A DNA stretch of 64,000 nucleotides from positions 62,001 through 126,000 of the forward strand of contig NZ_CP137552.1 in assembly GCF_039691755.1 (NCBI RefSeq). Direction: 5' to 3'. This DNA comes from Halomonas sp. Bachu 37. GTDB taxonomy: Bacteria > Pseudomonadota > Gammaproteobacteria > Pseudomonadales > Halomonadaceae. Positions within the stretch are counted from its first letter, which is position 1. The number at the start of each line of letters is the position of its first letter. Shown here one piece after another: positions 49,837-58,339 of this stretch. A program made the position numbers and the translations under genes. The notes under the pieces were generated by a model. The model was not told the DNA's origin and did not search any database. It worked only from the letters and a program-made list of their open reading frames with translations.

Positions 49837-50166
49837 ATGAGCTCACCCGCAATTCAGGCGGCACTGCAACAAATGCAAGGATTGGCCTCGCAGGCGGCGG
49901 GACAGCAGCTAAATGGGGCGCATTCGGCCGCTGCGGTGGGGCAAGGAGGGTTCGGTAGCGAACTTCAGGCTTCCATTCAGCGCATCAACCAGTTGCAGAA
50001 AAGCGCAAACGCCAAGGCCGAGGCTTTCCAGGCTGGCGATCCCAATATCGAGCTGAATGACCTGATGGTGGATATGCAAAAATCCAGCGTCGCGTTCCAG
50101 ATGGGCTTACAAGTGCGTAACCGCCTCGTGACGTCTTACCGGGACGTAATGAACATGCAGGTGTAA
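49837..50166 (+). CDS. fliE: Flagellar hook-basal body complex protein FliE
   Basis: FliE links the MS ring to the proximal rod and is the first rod substrate. The 109-residue protein has the family end LNDLMVDMQKSSVAFQMGLQ with VRNRLVTSYRDVMNM. The N-terminal half is Ala/Gln-rich. ATG 49837 follows GAGGCATGCAA; ATG 49831 is only two codons upstream. It is divergent from fliF and has no other gene in its operon. Confidence 0.94.
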   Translation: MSSPAIQAALQQMQGLASQAAGQQLNGAHSAAAVGQGGFGSELQASIQRINQLQKSANAKAEAFQAGDPNIELNDLMVDMQKSSVAFQMGLQVRNRLVTSYRDVMNMQV

Positions 50167-50181
50167 GCCTACCGGTTCTGT

Positions 50182-50550
50182 TCAGGCCTGGAGATGAAGC
50201 AGCCGGCCTTGGAGCTCATCGAGATGTTCCGCCACTCGCAGTACTTCCTCGGCGGGAATCTGGCGAATCACATCACCCGAGTCGCGATCCACGATACGCG
50301 TTATCACTCGCGAGGAACCCTCGCTCATGTCGAACTCGATACCATGCTTGCGCATGACTTCATTGATACGCTGAATGGGCTCGACCAGTTCGCCAGGGGT
50401 AACTGCCTTGGTGTTGCCCTGCGCCTGGCCCAATACGCTGCCGGGAGCCGGAAGTTTTTCCAGTGCACTTTCCAGTCGCTGGCGGGGTGACAGGTCGTGC
50501 AGAGCGGATGACGCCAGGTTGGATGTCGCATCGGTCAAAGGTGAACTCAT
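50182..50550 (-). CDS. flaG: FlaG family protein
   Basis: A 122-residue protein. The C-terminal 60 residues match FlaG: INEVMRKHGIEFDMSEGSSR, ITRIVDRDSGDVIRQIPAEE and VLRVAEHLDEL. FlaG affects filament length in Pseudomonas, Vibrio and Campylobacter, but its mechanism is not settled. It is usually beside the flagellin genes, yet here no flagellin is nearby. A sigma28 promoter at 50748-50774 precedes it by about 200 bases, consistent with late expression. The gene converges with fliE. Confidence 0.88.
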   Translation of the reverse strand: MSSPLTDATSNLASSALHDLSPRQRLESALEKLPAPGSVLGQAQGNTKAVTPGELVEPIQRINEVMRKHGIEFDMSEGSSRVITRIVDRDSGDVIRQIPAEEVLRVAEHLDELQGRLLHLQA

Positions 50551-50747
50551 GGTGGTATTCCCTATTTTAATTTTTACTTTAGCGGATGGGGAGAAACCAG
50601 CTACGCGAAACGACTCTTACCATTCTTGTCCAGGCCATCAGCTTGTGTTTGTGTCTCATTCAGCTGTTGTCTGTGTACTAGTCTTCAGCCGGTTTCATTA
50701 TCGGATCGAAGTCGCCGCCTATCGCTTTTGGCGGACCTCTTCTAATT

Positions 50748-50774
50748 ATTTCGGCGCCTCAGGAAAAAGCTTTA
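50748..50774 (-). promoter_or_regulatory. Candidate sigma28 promoter of flaG
   Basis: On the minus strand it reads TAAAGCTT, 11 bases, then GCCGAAAT. The -35 part matches 7 of 8 and the -10 part 6 of 8. It begins exactly at the stop codon of the upstream aer-like gene. Confidence 0.65.
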
Positions 50775-52439
50775 GAAATCTTGTTCGGTTGTGTCAGCGG
50801 CGGGAAGTGACGGTGGAGCCATGGCGCGACGGTGCGGGGGAGGTGCCAGCAAGGAGTGTGCATCAAGGAGCTTTTCTCCCGGCAGGAAAGCGAAGGTGCT
50901 GTGAGCGAGGCCATTGATCTCGTCTCGCAGCGACCGGGCCGCACGGTTGTATCCCTGCATGCTGAGAGCGCTATCCTGAGTGGCGCGATCGATTTCCGTG
51001 ATGGCCTGGCTTATCTGAGCGATGCCTTCGCTCTGTTCTCTGGCGGCGGCGCTGATCTCTCCCATCAGATCATTGACCCGGTGACTGGCTTGGCGAATGC
51101 TGTTCATGGCCTGCTCCGCCTCCTGGGCATTTTCCCTGCCGGTATGTACTCCTTGCTGCGATTGCAGTATCAACTGCTGAACCTGTTGTGCCGCCTGGGC
51201 CGATTGCTCTGCCAGCTTGCGCACCTCCTGGGCGACCACGGCAAAGCCGCGACCATGCTCTCCGGCACGTGCCGCTTCCACCGAAGCATTCAAGGCCAGG
51301 ATGTTGGTTTGAAAGGCAATATCGTCGATCGTGCTGATGATGCCGGACATGTTGTCGGTGTGTTGAGTAATGCTTTCCATCGACAAGGTCAGCTGCTGAA
51401 TGATGCGATTGGCATGATCCACTTCTTGCACGTTGTTCAGCGAGGCCTGGCTGGCCAATTGCGCATTATCGGCGCTCTGGGCGACGGTCGATGATATCTG
51501 CTCCGTGCTGGCCGCAGTCTGCTGCACGGCAGAAGCCTGCTGCTCTATACGGGCCGCCATGGCGGCGTTGCTTGCCACTAGCGCTTCCACTGATGGCCTG
51601 ACGACATCGACTCGATGACTGATGTTACTGATCAACGCCTCCAGCGATTGGCGCATGAACCCCATCGTGGCGAAGGTGTGTCGGGTCGCTTTTCTTCCAG
51701 CCTGCTGGGGCTGGGCCGCCAGATTACCGGCCGCCAACTGGAGAGAGAAATCGGTAGTCAGGTGAAGCAGTCGCTGTAGCCGCTTGTGCTGATGCCAGTG
51801 ATTGTAGCCGAGCAGGCCTCCCGTCAGCAGGCCAAGCCCCGCGAAGGCCAAGCTCCCCTGGCTGGTGAGTGTCGTGAGGCTGCTGCCTGTCCCTATGGCA
51901 GTCACCAACGAGACGATCGTCAGGCTGGCCAGGGCGGCGCGGGCATGCTGATTCCCCCCGGAAGCCTGTAGCAGACGATGGATCATGCCGCGGCGGTAAG
52001 CGCTGCCGTGGCGAATACGATAGCGCTGTTCCCCATTCTGCAGGCTGCGGTACACCTTCTCCGTTTGCGCCACGGCGTGGGCATCGGGCTTGACGCGTAT
52101 CGAAACGTAGCCGGTAGTTCGATTGTTCTCTCGAACCGGCACCACATTGGCTCTTACCCAGTAGTGGCTACCATCCTTGCGTCGGTTCTTTACCAGTCCC
52201 GACCAGTATTTACCCGATTCCAGGTCTCTCCACATGTCCTCGAACGCCATCTTGGGCATGTCGGGGTGACGCACGATATTGTGCAGAGAGCCGTGAAGTT
52301 CCTGATAACTGTAGCCGCTGATCTCTATGAAACGCTGGTTGGCATAGGTGATCCGGCTTTGTAGGTCCGTCTTGGATATCAGTACGTCATCGTCGCGCAA
52401 TTCCCGCAGCGAAAAGGTGTCCTGGTCGTTACGTGGCAT
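50772..52439 (-). CDS. aer: Aer-like methyl-accepting chemotaxis protein with PAS sensor
   Basis: A 555-residue receptor. The N-terminal PAS domain (residues about 10-120) shows [20 protein letters not shown] with [20 protein letters not shown] and [15 protein letters not shown]. This matches the FAD-binding PAS of Aer, which senses redox or oxygen. Two hydrophobic segments follow (about 165-215) with a very short loop, so it has no periplasmic domain. The signalling hairpin carries [20 protein letters not shown] with [20 protein letters not shown]. There is no C-terminal CheR-binding NWETF-type pentapeptide. ATG 52439 follows CAGGATGGTTCGCTC. Confidence 0.88.
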   Translation of the reverse strand: MPRNDQDTFSLRELRDDDVLISKTDLQSRITYANQRFIEISGYSYQELHGSLHNIVRHPDMPKMAFEDMWRDLESGKYWSGLVKNRRKDGSHYWVRANVVPVRENNRTTGYVSIRVKPDAHAVAQTEKVYRSLQNGEQRYRIRHGSAYRRGMIHRLLQASGGNQHARAALASLTIVSLVTAIGTGSSLTTLTSQGSLAFAGLGLLTGGLLGYNHWHQHKRLQRLLHLTTDFSLQLAAGNLAAQPQQAGRKATRHTFATMGFMRQSLEALISNISHRVDVVRPSVEALVASNAAMAARIEQQASAVQQTAASTEQISSTVAQSADNAQLASQASLNNVQEVDHANRIIQQLTLSMESITQHTDNMSGIISTIDDIAFQTNILALNASVEAARAGEHGRGFAVVAQEVRKLAEQSAQAAQQVQQLILQSQQGVHTGRENAQEAEQAMNSIRQASHRVNDLMGEISAAAREQSEGIAQISQAITEIDRATQDSALSMQGYNRAARSLRDEINGLAHSTFAFLPGEKLLDAHSLLAPPPHRRAMAPPSLPAADTTEQDF

Positions 52440-52785
52440 GAGCGAACCATCCTGATAGCCGCCAAGCTGATGCTGGCATGTTGTGGGTAACGGAAAGAAA
52501 ACAGGCTTAGCCGTGAGTGTCGGCAAGCATTAGATAGTAACTATTAAGTAATTATGCGCAAAAAAACGTGGCATTTTGAGCGTTTAAAGAAACCGAAATT
52601 TGACCTGAATCAGGAATCTTTCTTCTTGTTGGCGCGCGCGCGGAGCATGGTCGTGTCCGTCGTGAGAAGCAAAGTCATCTTCGAAAGCGTGATGCGACAA
52701 GCGGTAAGGAAGCGAGTCGCTAAAGGCAGCATCTGGTATGCTCCAGCGTTCCAGGGTTTGTATGGCTAGGCAGAGCGAGGCGAGG
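52440..52785. promoter_or_regulatory. Intergenic region between aer and the PilZ-HD-GYP gene, with weak sigma28 candidate
   Basis: No gene is seen in this 346-base divergent region. On the minus strand GCCGACAC (52517-52524) lies 15 bases after TAGT (52540-52543), a partial match to a FliA promoter (TAAA-N15-GCCGATAA) for the aer-like gene. No strong site is seen for the plus-strand gene. Confidence 0.35.
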
Positions 52786-54489
52786 ATGTCACCGCAGTCG
52801 AACGAATTTGAAAAGATAACAGGGCCGGCAACCATCAAGACGTTTTTGCAGGAGCTGGTCGAAGGCGGTGGCGTCTCCTTGCGCCTGGAGCCAGGCAAAG
52901 GTGAGCAGGACGAAATACGCTCCGAACCCATCGTGCTGATGGAGCAGCACATTGGGCAGATGCTGGAGCTGGACCTGTCCGCCGTCGGGCACCTGCTGGT
53001 CACCATGCAGGAGGGCAGGCGCTTCTGTCTGCTGGGGCAGGCCCAGGGCAAGCTCTTGCGTACCCCGGCTCTGGCGTTGACGGAGGTACGTCGCTCCGGC
53101 GGCAGGTTACTGTGCTGCTGTGAATACCCCATGTACCTGGAACTGTTGCAGCGGCGCGACTCCTTTCGAGCAGAGTTACGCATGGGAATGGAAGTCATCG
53201 TCTCGCTCCATGGCAACGGAGGCGTTCCCGTTCAAGGCGCCTTGCGCGATCTGTCCCAGGATGGCTGCCAGCTCGAATTGCCGCTTGCCGCCAGTGGCGT
53301 GCTGTCTTCCGCATCCTCGCCATTGATGCTCGAGTTCTGCTTTCCCAACGATGAGCGCTTTACCATACTGGCGGAACCACGCCATCAGTCGACCGATCCC
53401 GAGCGCCACTCGGTACGCGTTGGCTTTCGCTTTGCTGGCTGCACGACGGAGCAGGAGCGGCAAATCTGGTACTTCGTCTGTGAAATCGAGCGTGAGTCAT
53501 CGCGTTACGACAAGAAGGCCGGTGGCCGGTTGCAGTCGCCACTGTTCGTTTCCCGTGAGGCGAGCGTCACCGCCGGTGAGAATATAGGGCGCCGGGATAC
53601 CAAGCGCTACGCGACCCCGATGGCGCGCCGTCTGGTGCGAGTGGCGGCTTATCTCGATGCCCAGATCCTCTCGCTGCAACAAGGCCAGTCGATCGATTCG
53701 CGACAGTTGTCCAGCTATACCGATCGCCTGCTGAGCCTGCACGAAGAGGATCGCCAGGCCCTGCTGTTCGCCACTCGCTGCATGTCGCCGGAGCCCCTGT
53801 TGGTTCGGCATGGTTTATCGGTTGCTATTCACTTGCTGGATATCGCCGGCGAGAACATGCCTCAGGATGTGCGCAAGGCGATCGCGGCCAGTGCACTGGT
53901 TCATGATCTGGGCAAGGCCCTGGTGCCCCAGGTCCTGTTCCGTACCTCGAATTTCGAGGCGACCCATCGCCAGGCGTTGAGTGAACACGTACCACTGCTG
54001 CTCGATCGGCTTAAAAGTTGTACCTGGCTCTCCAGCAAGATCGCCACGGCGGTAATAGGCGGTATCAATGAGCGTATGGACGGCAGCGGCTACCCGCTGG
54101 GACTCACCAGCGACAATATTCATGAACTGGCGCGGGCCAGCGCTGTCGTGGATGTCGTGGAAGCCATGCGCCGGGATCGGCTGGATCGTCCGGCAAGTAC
54201 GGTGCAGCAGATCTATCGTCATTTGCTGCGCCATCCGCACCATTTCGACCCGCGCTGGATAAAGCGTTACGTGGAGCACTTCAAGGTGCTGCCGGTGGGC
54301 TCGCTGGTACGCTTCTCCAACAATCAGCTGGCCTGGGTTCAGCGCCTGGATGCGGGGGGCAATCCAGTGGAAGTGCAGCTTACAGAAGTAGCCGAGCCGC
54401 CCACTCCAGCAAACCTGGGGTTGACCATACGCGGCAACATCCAGGAAAAGCTGGGCAAGCCCACCGGCGAAGTCGCTGTCTCCACTTGA
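52786..54489 (+). CDS. YcgR-like/PilZ domain fused to a degenerate HD-GYP domain
   Basis: A 567-residue c-di-GMP protein. Residues 1-115 resemble the YcgR N-terminal domain (VSLRLEPGKGEQ and the LVTMQEGRRF segment). A PilZ domain follows, with R124xxxR128 in QRRDSFRAEL and DLSQDG at 155-160; both c-di-GMP binding motifs are intact. The C-terminal half is HD-GYP: HD at 373-374 (VHDLGKALVPQ), a histidine in LSEHVPLLL and MDGSGYPLGL at 431-440. However, the usual HHE before DGSGYP is replaced by I427-N428-E429, so two expected metal ligands are missing. YcgR slows the motor when c-di-GMP is bound. This fusion could be a brake with a degraded or altered phosphodiesterase, which is inference. ATG 52786 follows GAGGCGAGG. 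Confidence 0.82.
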   Translation: MSPQSNEFEKITGPATIKTFLQELVEGGGVSLRLEPGKGEQDEIRSEPIVLMEQHIGQMLELDLSAVGHLLVTMQEGRRFCLLGQAQGKLLRTPALALTEVRRSGGRLLCCCEYPMYLELLQRRDSFRAELRMGMEVIVSLHGNGGVPVQGALRDLSQDGCQLELPLAASGVLSSASSPLMLEFCFPNDERFTILAEPRHQSTDPERHSVRVGFRFAGCTTEQERQIWYFVCEIERESSRYDKKAGGRLQSPLFVSREASVTAGENIGRRDTKRYATPMARRLVRVAAYLDAQILSLQQGQSIDSRQLSSYTDRLLSLHEEDRQALLFATRCMSPEPLLVRHGLSVAIHLLDIAGENMPQDVRKAIAASALVHDLGKALVPQVLFRTSNFEATHRQALSEHVPLLLDRLKSCTWLSSKIATAVIGGINERMDGSGYPLGLTSDNIHELARASAVVDVVEAMRRDRLDRPASTVQQIYRHLLRHPHHFDPRWIKRYVEHFKVLPVGSLVRFSNNQLAWVQRLDAGGNPVEVQLTEVAEPPTPANLGLTIRGNIQEKLGKPTGEVAVST

Positions 54490-54521
54490 TCTCCTGGGAG
54501 TATTTGATTTCGCTAAATCAC

Positions 54522-54548
54522 TAAAGTCGCCTGGATGAGTGCCGATAA
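54522..54548 (+). promoter_or_regulatory. Sigma28 (FliA) promoter upstream of fliST
   Basis: TAAAGTCG, 11 bases, then a perfect GCCGATAA. TAAA and the -10 box are 15 bases apart, as in the consensus. It is the best FliA promoter in the window and lies about 130 bases before fliS. Confidence 0.93.
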
Positions 54549-54678
54549 AAACGTTAGAGGCAAATGATGCGAAATGATTGCCGCTTGACACGTGCTCACG
54601 GTCTTGTCTGGTAGTGTCACTGCTTACCTTTCGTTTAGACCCATCGGGACATACCCATTCAACAGGAGTGATGCATTC

Positions 54679-55092
54679 ATGAATGCAAACCGAGGTGCCG
54701 CTGCCTATGGACGTGGAGCCAAAGCCTACGCCCGGGTCGGTGTAGAGAGTGGCGTCATGTCCGCCAATCCTCATCAATTGATCGTCATGCTGTTCGATGG
54801 CGCTCAAGCCTCCATCCGGGCGGCACGTATCCATATGCAGGGCGGCAACATCGCCGAAAAAGGCAAGGCCATATCCAAGGCGATAGATATCGTCAACACC
54901 GGACTGGCCGCTGCACTCGATCCCGAGAAAGGGGGCGAAGTGGCGGAGCGCCTGGGTGCCTTGTATGCCTATATCGCACGGTTACTGCTGGCGGCAAACC
55001 TGCATAATGATCAAGAAAGCCTGGACCAGGCCGAGCGTCTGCTGGAAGACATCGCGTCAGCCTGGCGAGAAATCGGCCAACAGAGTGCATGA
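54679..55092 (+). CDS. fliS: Flagellin export chaperone FliS
   Basis: FliS binds flagellin and prevents early polymerisation. The 137-residue protein has AYARVGVESGVMSANPHQLI and VMLFDGAQASIRAARIHMQG, the usual FliS core, and LAAALDPEKGGEVAERLGAL with YAYIARLLLAANLHND. ATG 54679 follows AGGAG with a rather long spacing of about ten bases. In other genomes fliC and fliD precede fliS; here neither is present and a perfect FliA promoter is directly upstream. Confidence 0.93.
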   Translation: MNANRGAAAYGRGAKAYARVGVESGVMSANPHQLIVMLFDGAQASIRAARIHMQGGNIAEKGKAISKAIDIVNTGLAAALDPEKGGEVAERLGALYAYIARLLLAANLHNDQESLDQAERLLEDIASAWREIGQQSA

Positions 55093-55099
55093 GGCGCCA

Positions 55100-55510
55100 A
55101 TGTCAGCTCCCCCCAATCACGCCGCTGAAGAACAGGATACGCTGATACAAGCCTATTCGACGCTTCTGGCGAGTGCCGCCAACATGCTGGAACTGGCTCG
55201 CCGGGAACAGTGGGCGGAATTGATCGAACAGCGTACGAATTATGTCGTTCAAGTCGAAGGACTGAGTCGTCTGGATACGCTGTTGACGCTGGATGAAACT
55301 CATCGAAGCCGAAAGGCTCAGCTGCTGGAAAGTATTCTGGAGTGCGATGCGGAAATTCGGCGTCGCCTCATGGAACGTCGGGATGAGCTGGGCAAGCTGA
55401 TCGGCGTATCCCAGCGGCAGCGTAATCTTCATCGAGCCTATGCGCCTCAGCAAGCGAGTGGGGGTGGAGAATTTGACGAAGGAGTACAGCGCGGTAAGAG
55501 GCCCACGTGA
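55100..55510 (+). CDS. fliT: Flagellar FliT-like chaperone
   Basis: A 136-residue, mostly helical protein directly downstream of fliS (7 bases apart). The pattern LIQAYSTLLASAANMLELAR with EQWAELIEQRTNYVVQVEGL resembles FliT, the FliD chaperone that in enterics also inhibits FlhDC. Sequence conservation in FliT is low, so the call rests largely on position and fold. The start follows GAGGCGCCA, and the gene overlaps the FliK-like gene by four bases. Confidence 0.8.
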   Translation: MSAPPNHAAEEQDTLIQAYSTLLASAANMLELARREQWAELIEQRTNYVVQVEGLSRLDTLLTLDETHRSRKAQLLESILECDAEIRRRLMERRDELGKLIGVSQRQRNLHRAYAPQQASGGGEFDEGVQRGKRPT

Positions 55511-56787
55511 GCGGCATCACCCCATTGCTTGATACCCTCCTGCATCAAGTGCTGGGGCGCAATCCCTCGGCGCCACGCCTGCTCAATGAGCCAGTCAATC
55601 CGATACCGCCGGGAGAAGGTCCTCGTGCAGCGCATAGCGACTCGCGTCTGGAAGGACGCAATGCTGCGTTACTGCCACCGGCCTTGCAGCGTTCCGGCTT
55701 GCCGGCGGAAGGGGCGCGGCCGTTACCGCCCGGTGAAGGCTCGCCTGTTCCTCCGGGCTCGACCCAAACCCACTTCAGCCCTGCAGCGCGTAGCATTGCG
55801 GATGTATTGCTGCGCTTTCCCGCCCCACCATCGGCCATTCGCCCCCAGGCCCCGTTGATGCAAGCCGGCGAGGCGGCTTCGACGAACACGCTGGCCGGAC
55901 GCATGGAAGGCAGCATTCGGGATAGCGGCTTGTTCTACGAGTCGCACCTCAATCGCTGGTATCACGGCCAGACGCCGCGCCAGCAACTGCTGCGCGAGCC
56001 CCAGATGATGCATGTCGGGCGTTTTGCTTCTCCTGGCACGGCGCAAGCGTCTGCGCCTGCGCCCGTGACGAGCTCGGCGGCTCCTCTTGCCGCGGCTGCT
56101 CCGTTGTCCTCCTCCGCTCCACTGCCTGGCTCGCACCCGGTGCCGCCTGGCGCCTTGCCGCAGGGAGGCAGTAATACCCAGGGGCCGCCAATAGTGCCCA
56201 ACACGCCTTTGATTCCGGCCGATCGACCGGCCACGATGTTGCCGGCAGGTCCTCAGCCCCCGGCCGCGGCGAGCCCTCCCAATCCTACTGGACCCGAGGC
56301 GGCCCAAGTTCGCAACGCCGAGGCGGCAGGGCGGGAGGCGCTGTTGGAGGGTCTGGCTTCGTCTCGCAAGAGTCGGGAACCGGTTCCCGAAGCTTTGCAA
56401 GGCGTGGTGCGCCAGCAACTGGAAATGCTGGTAACCCCCGCGATTCGTTGGGAAGGCGATGTCTGGGCGGGTATCTTCATGGCTCTGGTGATCAACTTGC
56501 CGCCTCGTCGCGAGGAGTCCGAGGGTGAACGGCATCAGGAAACCCAGGACGATTGGCGTTCCGACATGCAGCTGGACGTTCCCGGCCTGGGAGAGTTCAG
56601 CATCTCGCTATGGCTCCATCGCCAAGTGCTGAGCCTGGACATGTCCACGCCTGTTGCGGAGACACATCAGCGTCTGGAAGCGGGGTTGGAGCAGTTGCAG
56701 CAACGCCTCGAAGCACTGGACTTGCGTAAGGTGCAATTGCGTGCCCGCTTGATAGCGCTGGAGGAAGATAATGACGTCACCACGTGA
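55507..56787 (+). CDS. FliK-like protein with C-terminal hook-length domain
   Basis: A 426-residue protein, distinct from fliK at 42756. The first 270 residues are low-complexity and Pro/Ala/Ser-rich; the units NPIPPGEGPR and RPLPPGEGSP recur. The C-terminal 130 residues (WEGDVWAGIFMALVINLPPR, then MQLDVPGLGEFSISLWLHRQ) look like a diverged FliK C-terminal (Flg_hook) domain and end in a coiled coil (LEAGLEQLQQRLEALDLRKV). It overlaps fliT by four bases and the FlhB-like gene by 17 bases, so all are cotranscribed. FliK and the FlhB C-terminal domain act together in substrate switching, so the pair may be a second switching module; this is inference. Confidence 0.72.
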   Translation: MSGITPLLDTLLHQVLGRNPSAPRLLNEPVNPIPPGEGPRAAHSDSRLEGRNAALLPPALQRSGLPAEGARPLPPGEGSPVPPGSTQTHFSPAARSIADVLLRFPAPPSAIRPQAPLMQAGEAASTNTLAGRMEGSIRDSGLFYESHLNRWYHGQTPRQQLLREPQMMHVGRFASPGTAQASAPAPVTSSAAPLAAAAPLSSSAPLPGSHPVPPGALPQGGSNTQGPPIVPNTPLIPADRPATMLPAGPQPPAAASPPNPTGPEAAQVRNAEAAGREALLEGLASSRKSREPVPEALQGVVRQQLEMLVTPAIRWEGDVWAGIFMALVINLPPRREESEGERHQETQDDWRSDMQLDVPGLGEFSISLWLHRQVLSLDMSTPVAETHQRLEAGLEQLQQRLEALDLRKVQLRARLIALEEDNDVTT

Positions 56788-57055
56788 GCGCCGCAGGCAA
56801 GCGGTCGCCTTGGCGTACCAGGAGGGCGATGGTGCTCCCCGAGTGGTGGCCAAGGGGTATGGCGAGCTGGCGGAACGTATCATGGCAGAAGCCGACCGTC
56901 AGGGCATTTATATCCATGACGCCCCCGAACTTGTGGGGTTGTTGATGCAACTCGATCTTGATGACCAGGTTCCGCCGAGCTTGTACCAGGTCGTGGCTGA
57001 ACTTCTGGTCTGGGTTTATGAACTTTCGTCCGAAGGCAAGCATGGCATTGAGTGA
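56771..57055 (+). CDS. Stand-alone FlhB C-terminal-domain protein (FlhB-like)
   Basis: A 94-residue protein matching only the cytoplasmic C-terminal domain of FlhB/YscU. It has RRQAVALAYQEGDGAPRVVA, KGYGELAERIMAEADRQGIY and HDAPELVGLLMQLDLDDQVP with PSLYQVVAELLVWVYEL. It has no membrane helices. The NPTH self-cleavage motif is absent, because the protein begins at the part downstream of the cleavage site. Similar proteins (FlhX/FlhB2-type) can partly replace the cleaved FlhB domain in some bacteria. The start follows GGAGGAAGATA inside the FliK-like gene. Confidence 0.85.
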   Translation: MTSPRERRRQAVALAYQEGDGAPRVVAKGYGELAERIMAEADRQGIYIHDAPELVGLLMQLDLDDQVPPSLYQVVAELLVWVYELSSEGKHGIE

Positions 57056-57060
57056 TGTGG

Positions 57061-57216
57061 TTGGTTACCTTATGGGATATATGTAACCATGAGCATGACC
57101 AGAACCTTGGTTTTCGACATGTGGCTGTAGCACAACGAACAGCGACGGGCATCGAGTCAAGTGACTTCACTTTAGATGTCTATGCATCTGGGATAGACAT
57201 GGATGGCTGACTTGAC
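57061..57216 (+). promoter_or_regulatory. Structured upstream region and leader of flhDC
   Basis: GGTTAC (57061-57066) and GTAACC (57081-57086) form an inverted repeat that could be an operator. Closer to the gene, ATGTCTAT (57176-57183) and ATAGACAT (57193-57200) form a perfect 8-bp stem. GTCAAGT (57156-57162) and ACTTGAC (57210-57216) can pair around it. GGA motifs occur in the loop, in the stem flank (GGATGG) and just before the start (CGGAAC), like sites bound by CsrA. Confidence 0.5.
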
Positions 57217-57227
57217 GACGGAACATC

Positions 57228-57560
57228 ATGAGCCAAACAAATTTTCTCGATGAGATTCAAGAACTGAATTTAGCCTATTTGCTCCTTGCCCAGCGGCTTC
57301 TGGGTGAGGATCGCGAAGCGGGAATATTTCGGCTGAAAATTGACGGCGAAATGGCCGACCTGCTCATGTCCCTGAGCGTGCGCCAGCTCACCCGACTGTC
57401 GCGCACCAACCAGTTGCTCTGTCACTTCGGCCATGCGAGCGCGGATCGCTTGCGCCAGGTTACCCATAATCCCCGGGACCAGGGGCTTTCCAGCTTGCAT
57501 GCGTCCTTGCTGCTGGCGGGAGAGGCGGCGCCCGAATCCACCACGGGGAGCCGCGAGTGA
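57228..57560 (+). CDS. flhD: Flagellar master regulator FlhD
   Basis: FlhD forms FlhD4C2 with FlhC, the activator of early flagellar operons with sigma70. The 110-residue protein has the family pattern [20 protein letters not shown] and [20 protein letters not shown]. The cysteine in LLCHFG corresponds to Cys65 of the E. coli dimer interface. The stop overlaps the flhC start by four bases. Its presence shows the locus is of the enteric type rather than FleQ/sigma54-controlled. Confidence 0.93.
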   Translation: MSQTNFLDEIQELNLAYLLLAQRLLGEDREAGIFRLKIDGEMADLLMSLSVRQLTRLSRTNQLLCHFGHASADRLRQVTHNPRDQGLSSLHASLLLAGEAAPESTTGSRE

Positions 57561-58093
57561 CACAAAAAAGTCTAGTGGATGAAATGCATCAGGTGCAGTT
57601 GGCTATCGAGTTGATAGAGCTTGGCGCCAGACTGCAGGTTCTGGAGACGGAAACCGAGCTAAGCCGTACACGCCTGATCAAGTTGTACAAGGAAGTGCGC
57701 GGCATGTCGCCACCCAAGGGAATGCTGCCTTTCTCCGCTGACTGGTTCGTGACCTGGCTACCCAATATTCATTCCTCTCTTTTCTACAATATCTTCCTGG
57801 GATTGAAAGACCAGGCGGAGTGCGAGCGGATCGATGCCTTCGTCAAGGCCTACCGGCTCTATAGCGAACAACTGGAGATGGAGACCGCCGAACCCGTCCT
57901 GGGCCTGACCCGGGCCTGGACGCTGGTGCGCTTTTTTGAAAGCGATCTTCTGCAATTGACCGCGTGTTCTCGTTGCGGGGGCAGTTTCGTCGCTCACGCT
58001 CATAGCCCTGTACACGATTATGTCTGTGGCATCTGCCAGCCTCCTTCGCGGGCAGGGAAAACGCGCAAGTCGATCAAGGCCTGCCAGCAGTAA
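57557..58093 (+). CDS. flhC: Flagellar master regulator FlhC
   Basis: FlhC gives the DNA-binding part of FlhD4C2. The 178-residue protein has [40 protein letters not shown] and [20 protein letters not shown]. The four zinc cysteines are in CSRCGGSF and VCGICQPP near the C-terminus. Start GTG 57557 overlaps the flhD stop. motAB and cheAW follow, as in E. coli. Confidence 0.95.
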   Translation: MTQKSLVDEMHQVQLAIELIELGARLQVLETETELSRTRLIKLYKEVRGMSPPKGMLPFSADWFVTWLPNIHSSLFYNIFLGLKDQAECERIDAFVKAYRLYSEQLEMETAEPVLGLTRAWTLVRFFESDLLQLTACSRCGGSFVAHAHSPVHDYVCGICQPPSRAGKTRKSIKACQQ

Positions 58094-58339
58094 ATAAAAA
58101 CGCCGGGGAACAGGGCGCGTAGGCCTTGGGTACGAAAAAAAATTCAAGTTTTTGCTGCGCAAGTCGATCCTGTGGTACTGAGTTTGGAACTATTTCATCA
58201 GGTTTCTAATGGGAAGATACCAATGAGTTCTGGTGCTGTTCTCGGCATGCAGCATGGTTCTTGCCCGTATAATAAGTTGAAATAGCGCCATACCAGCCTT
58301 AACCACCTCGTTGATCGTGTGACTGCAAGGACTTTGCTC

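Noticed and set aside
57128..57135. CRP-like site TGTGGCTGTAGCACA before flhDC
   Set aside because: The half-sites are separated by five rather than six bases and the core differs from TGTGA-N6-TCACA, so it is not a credible CRP site.
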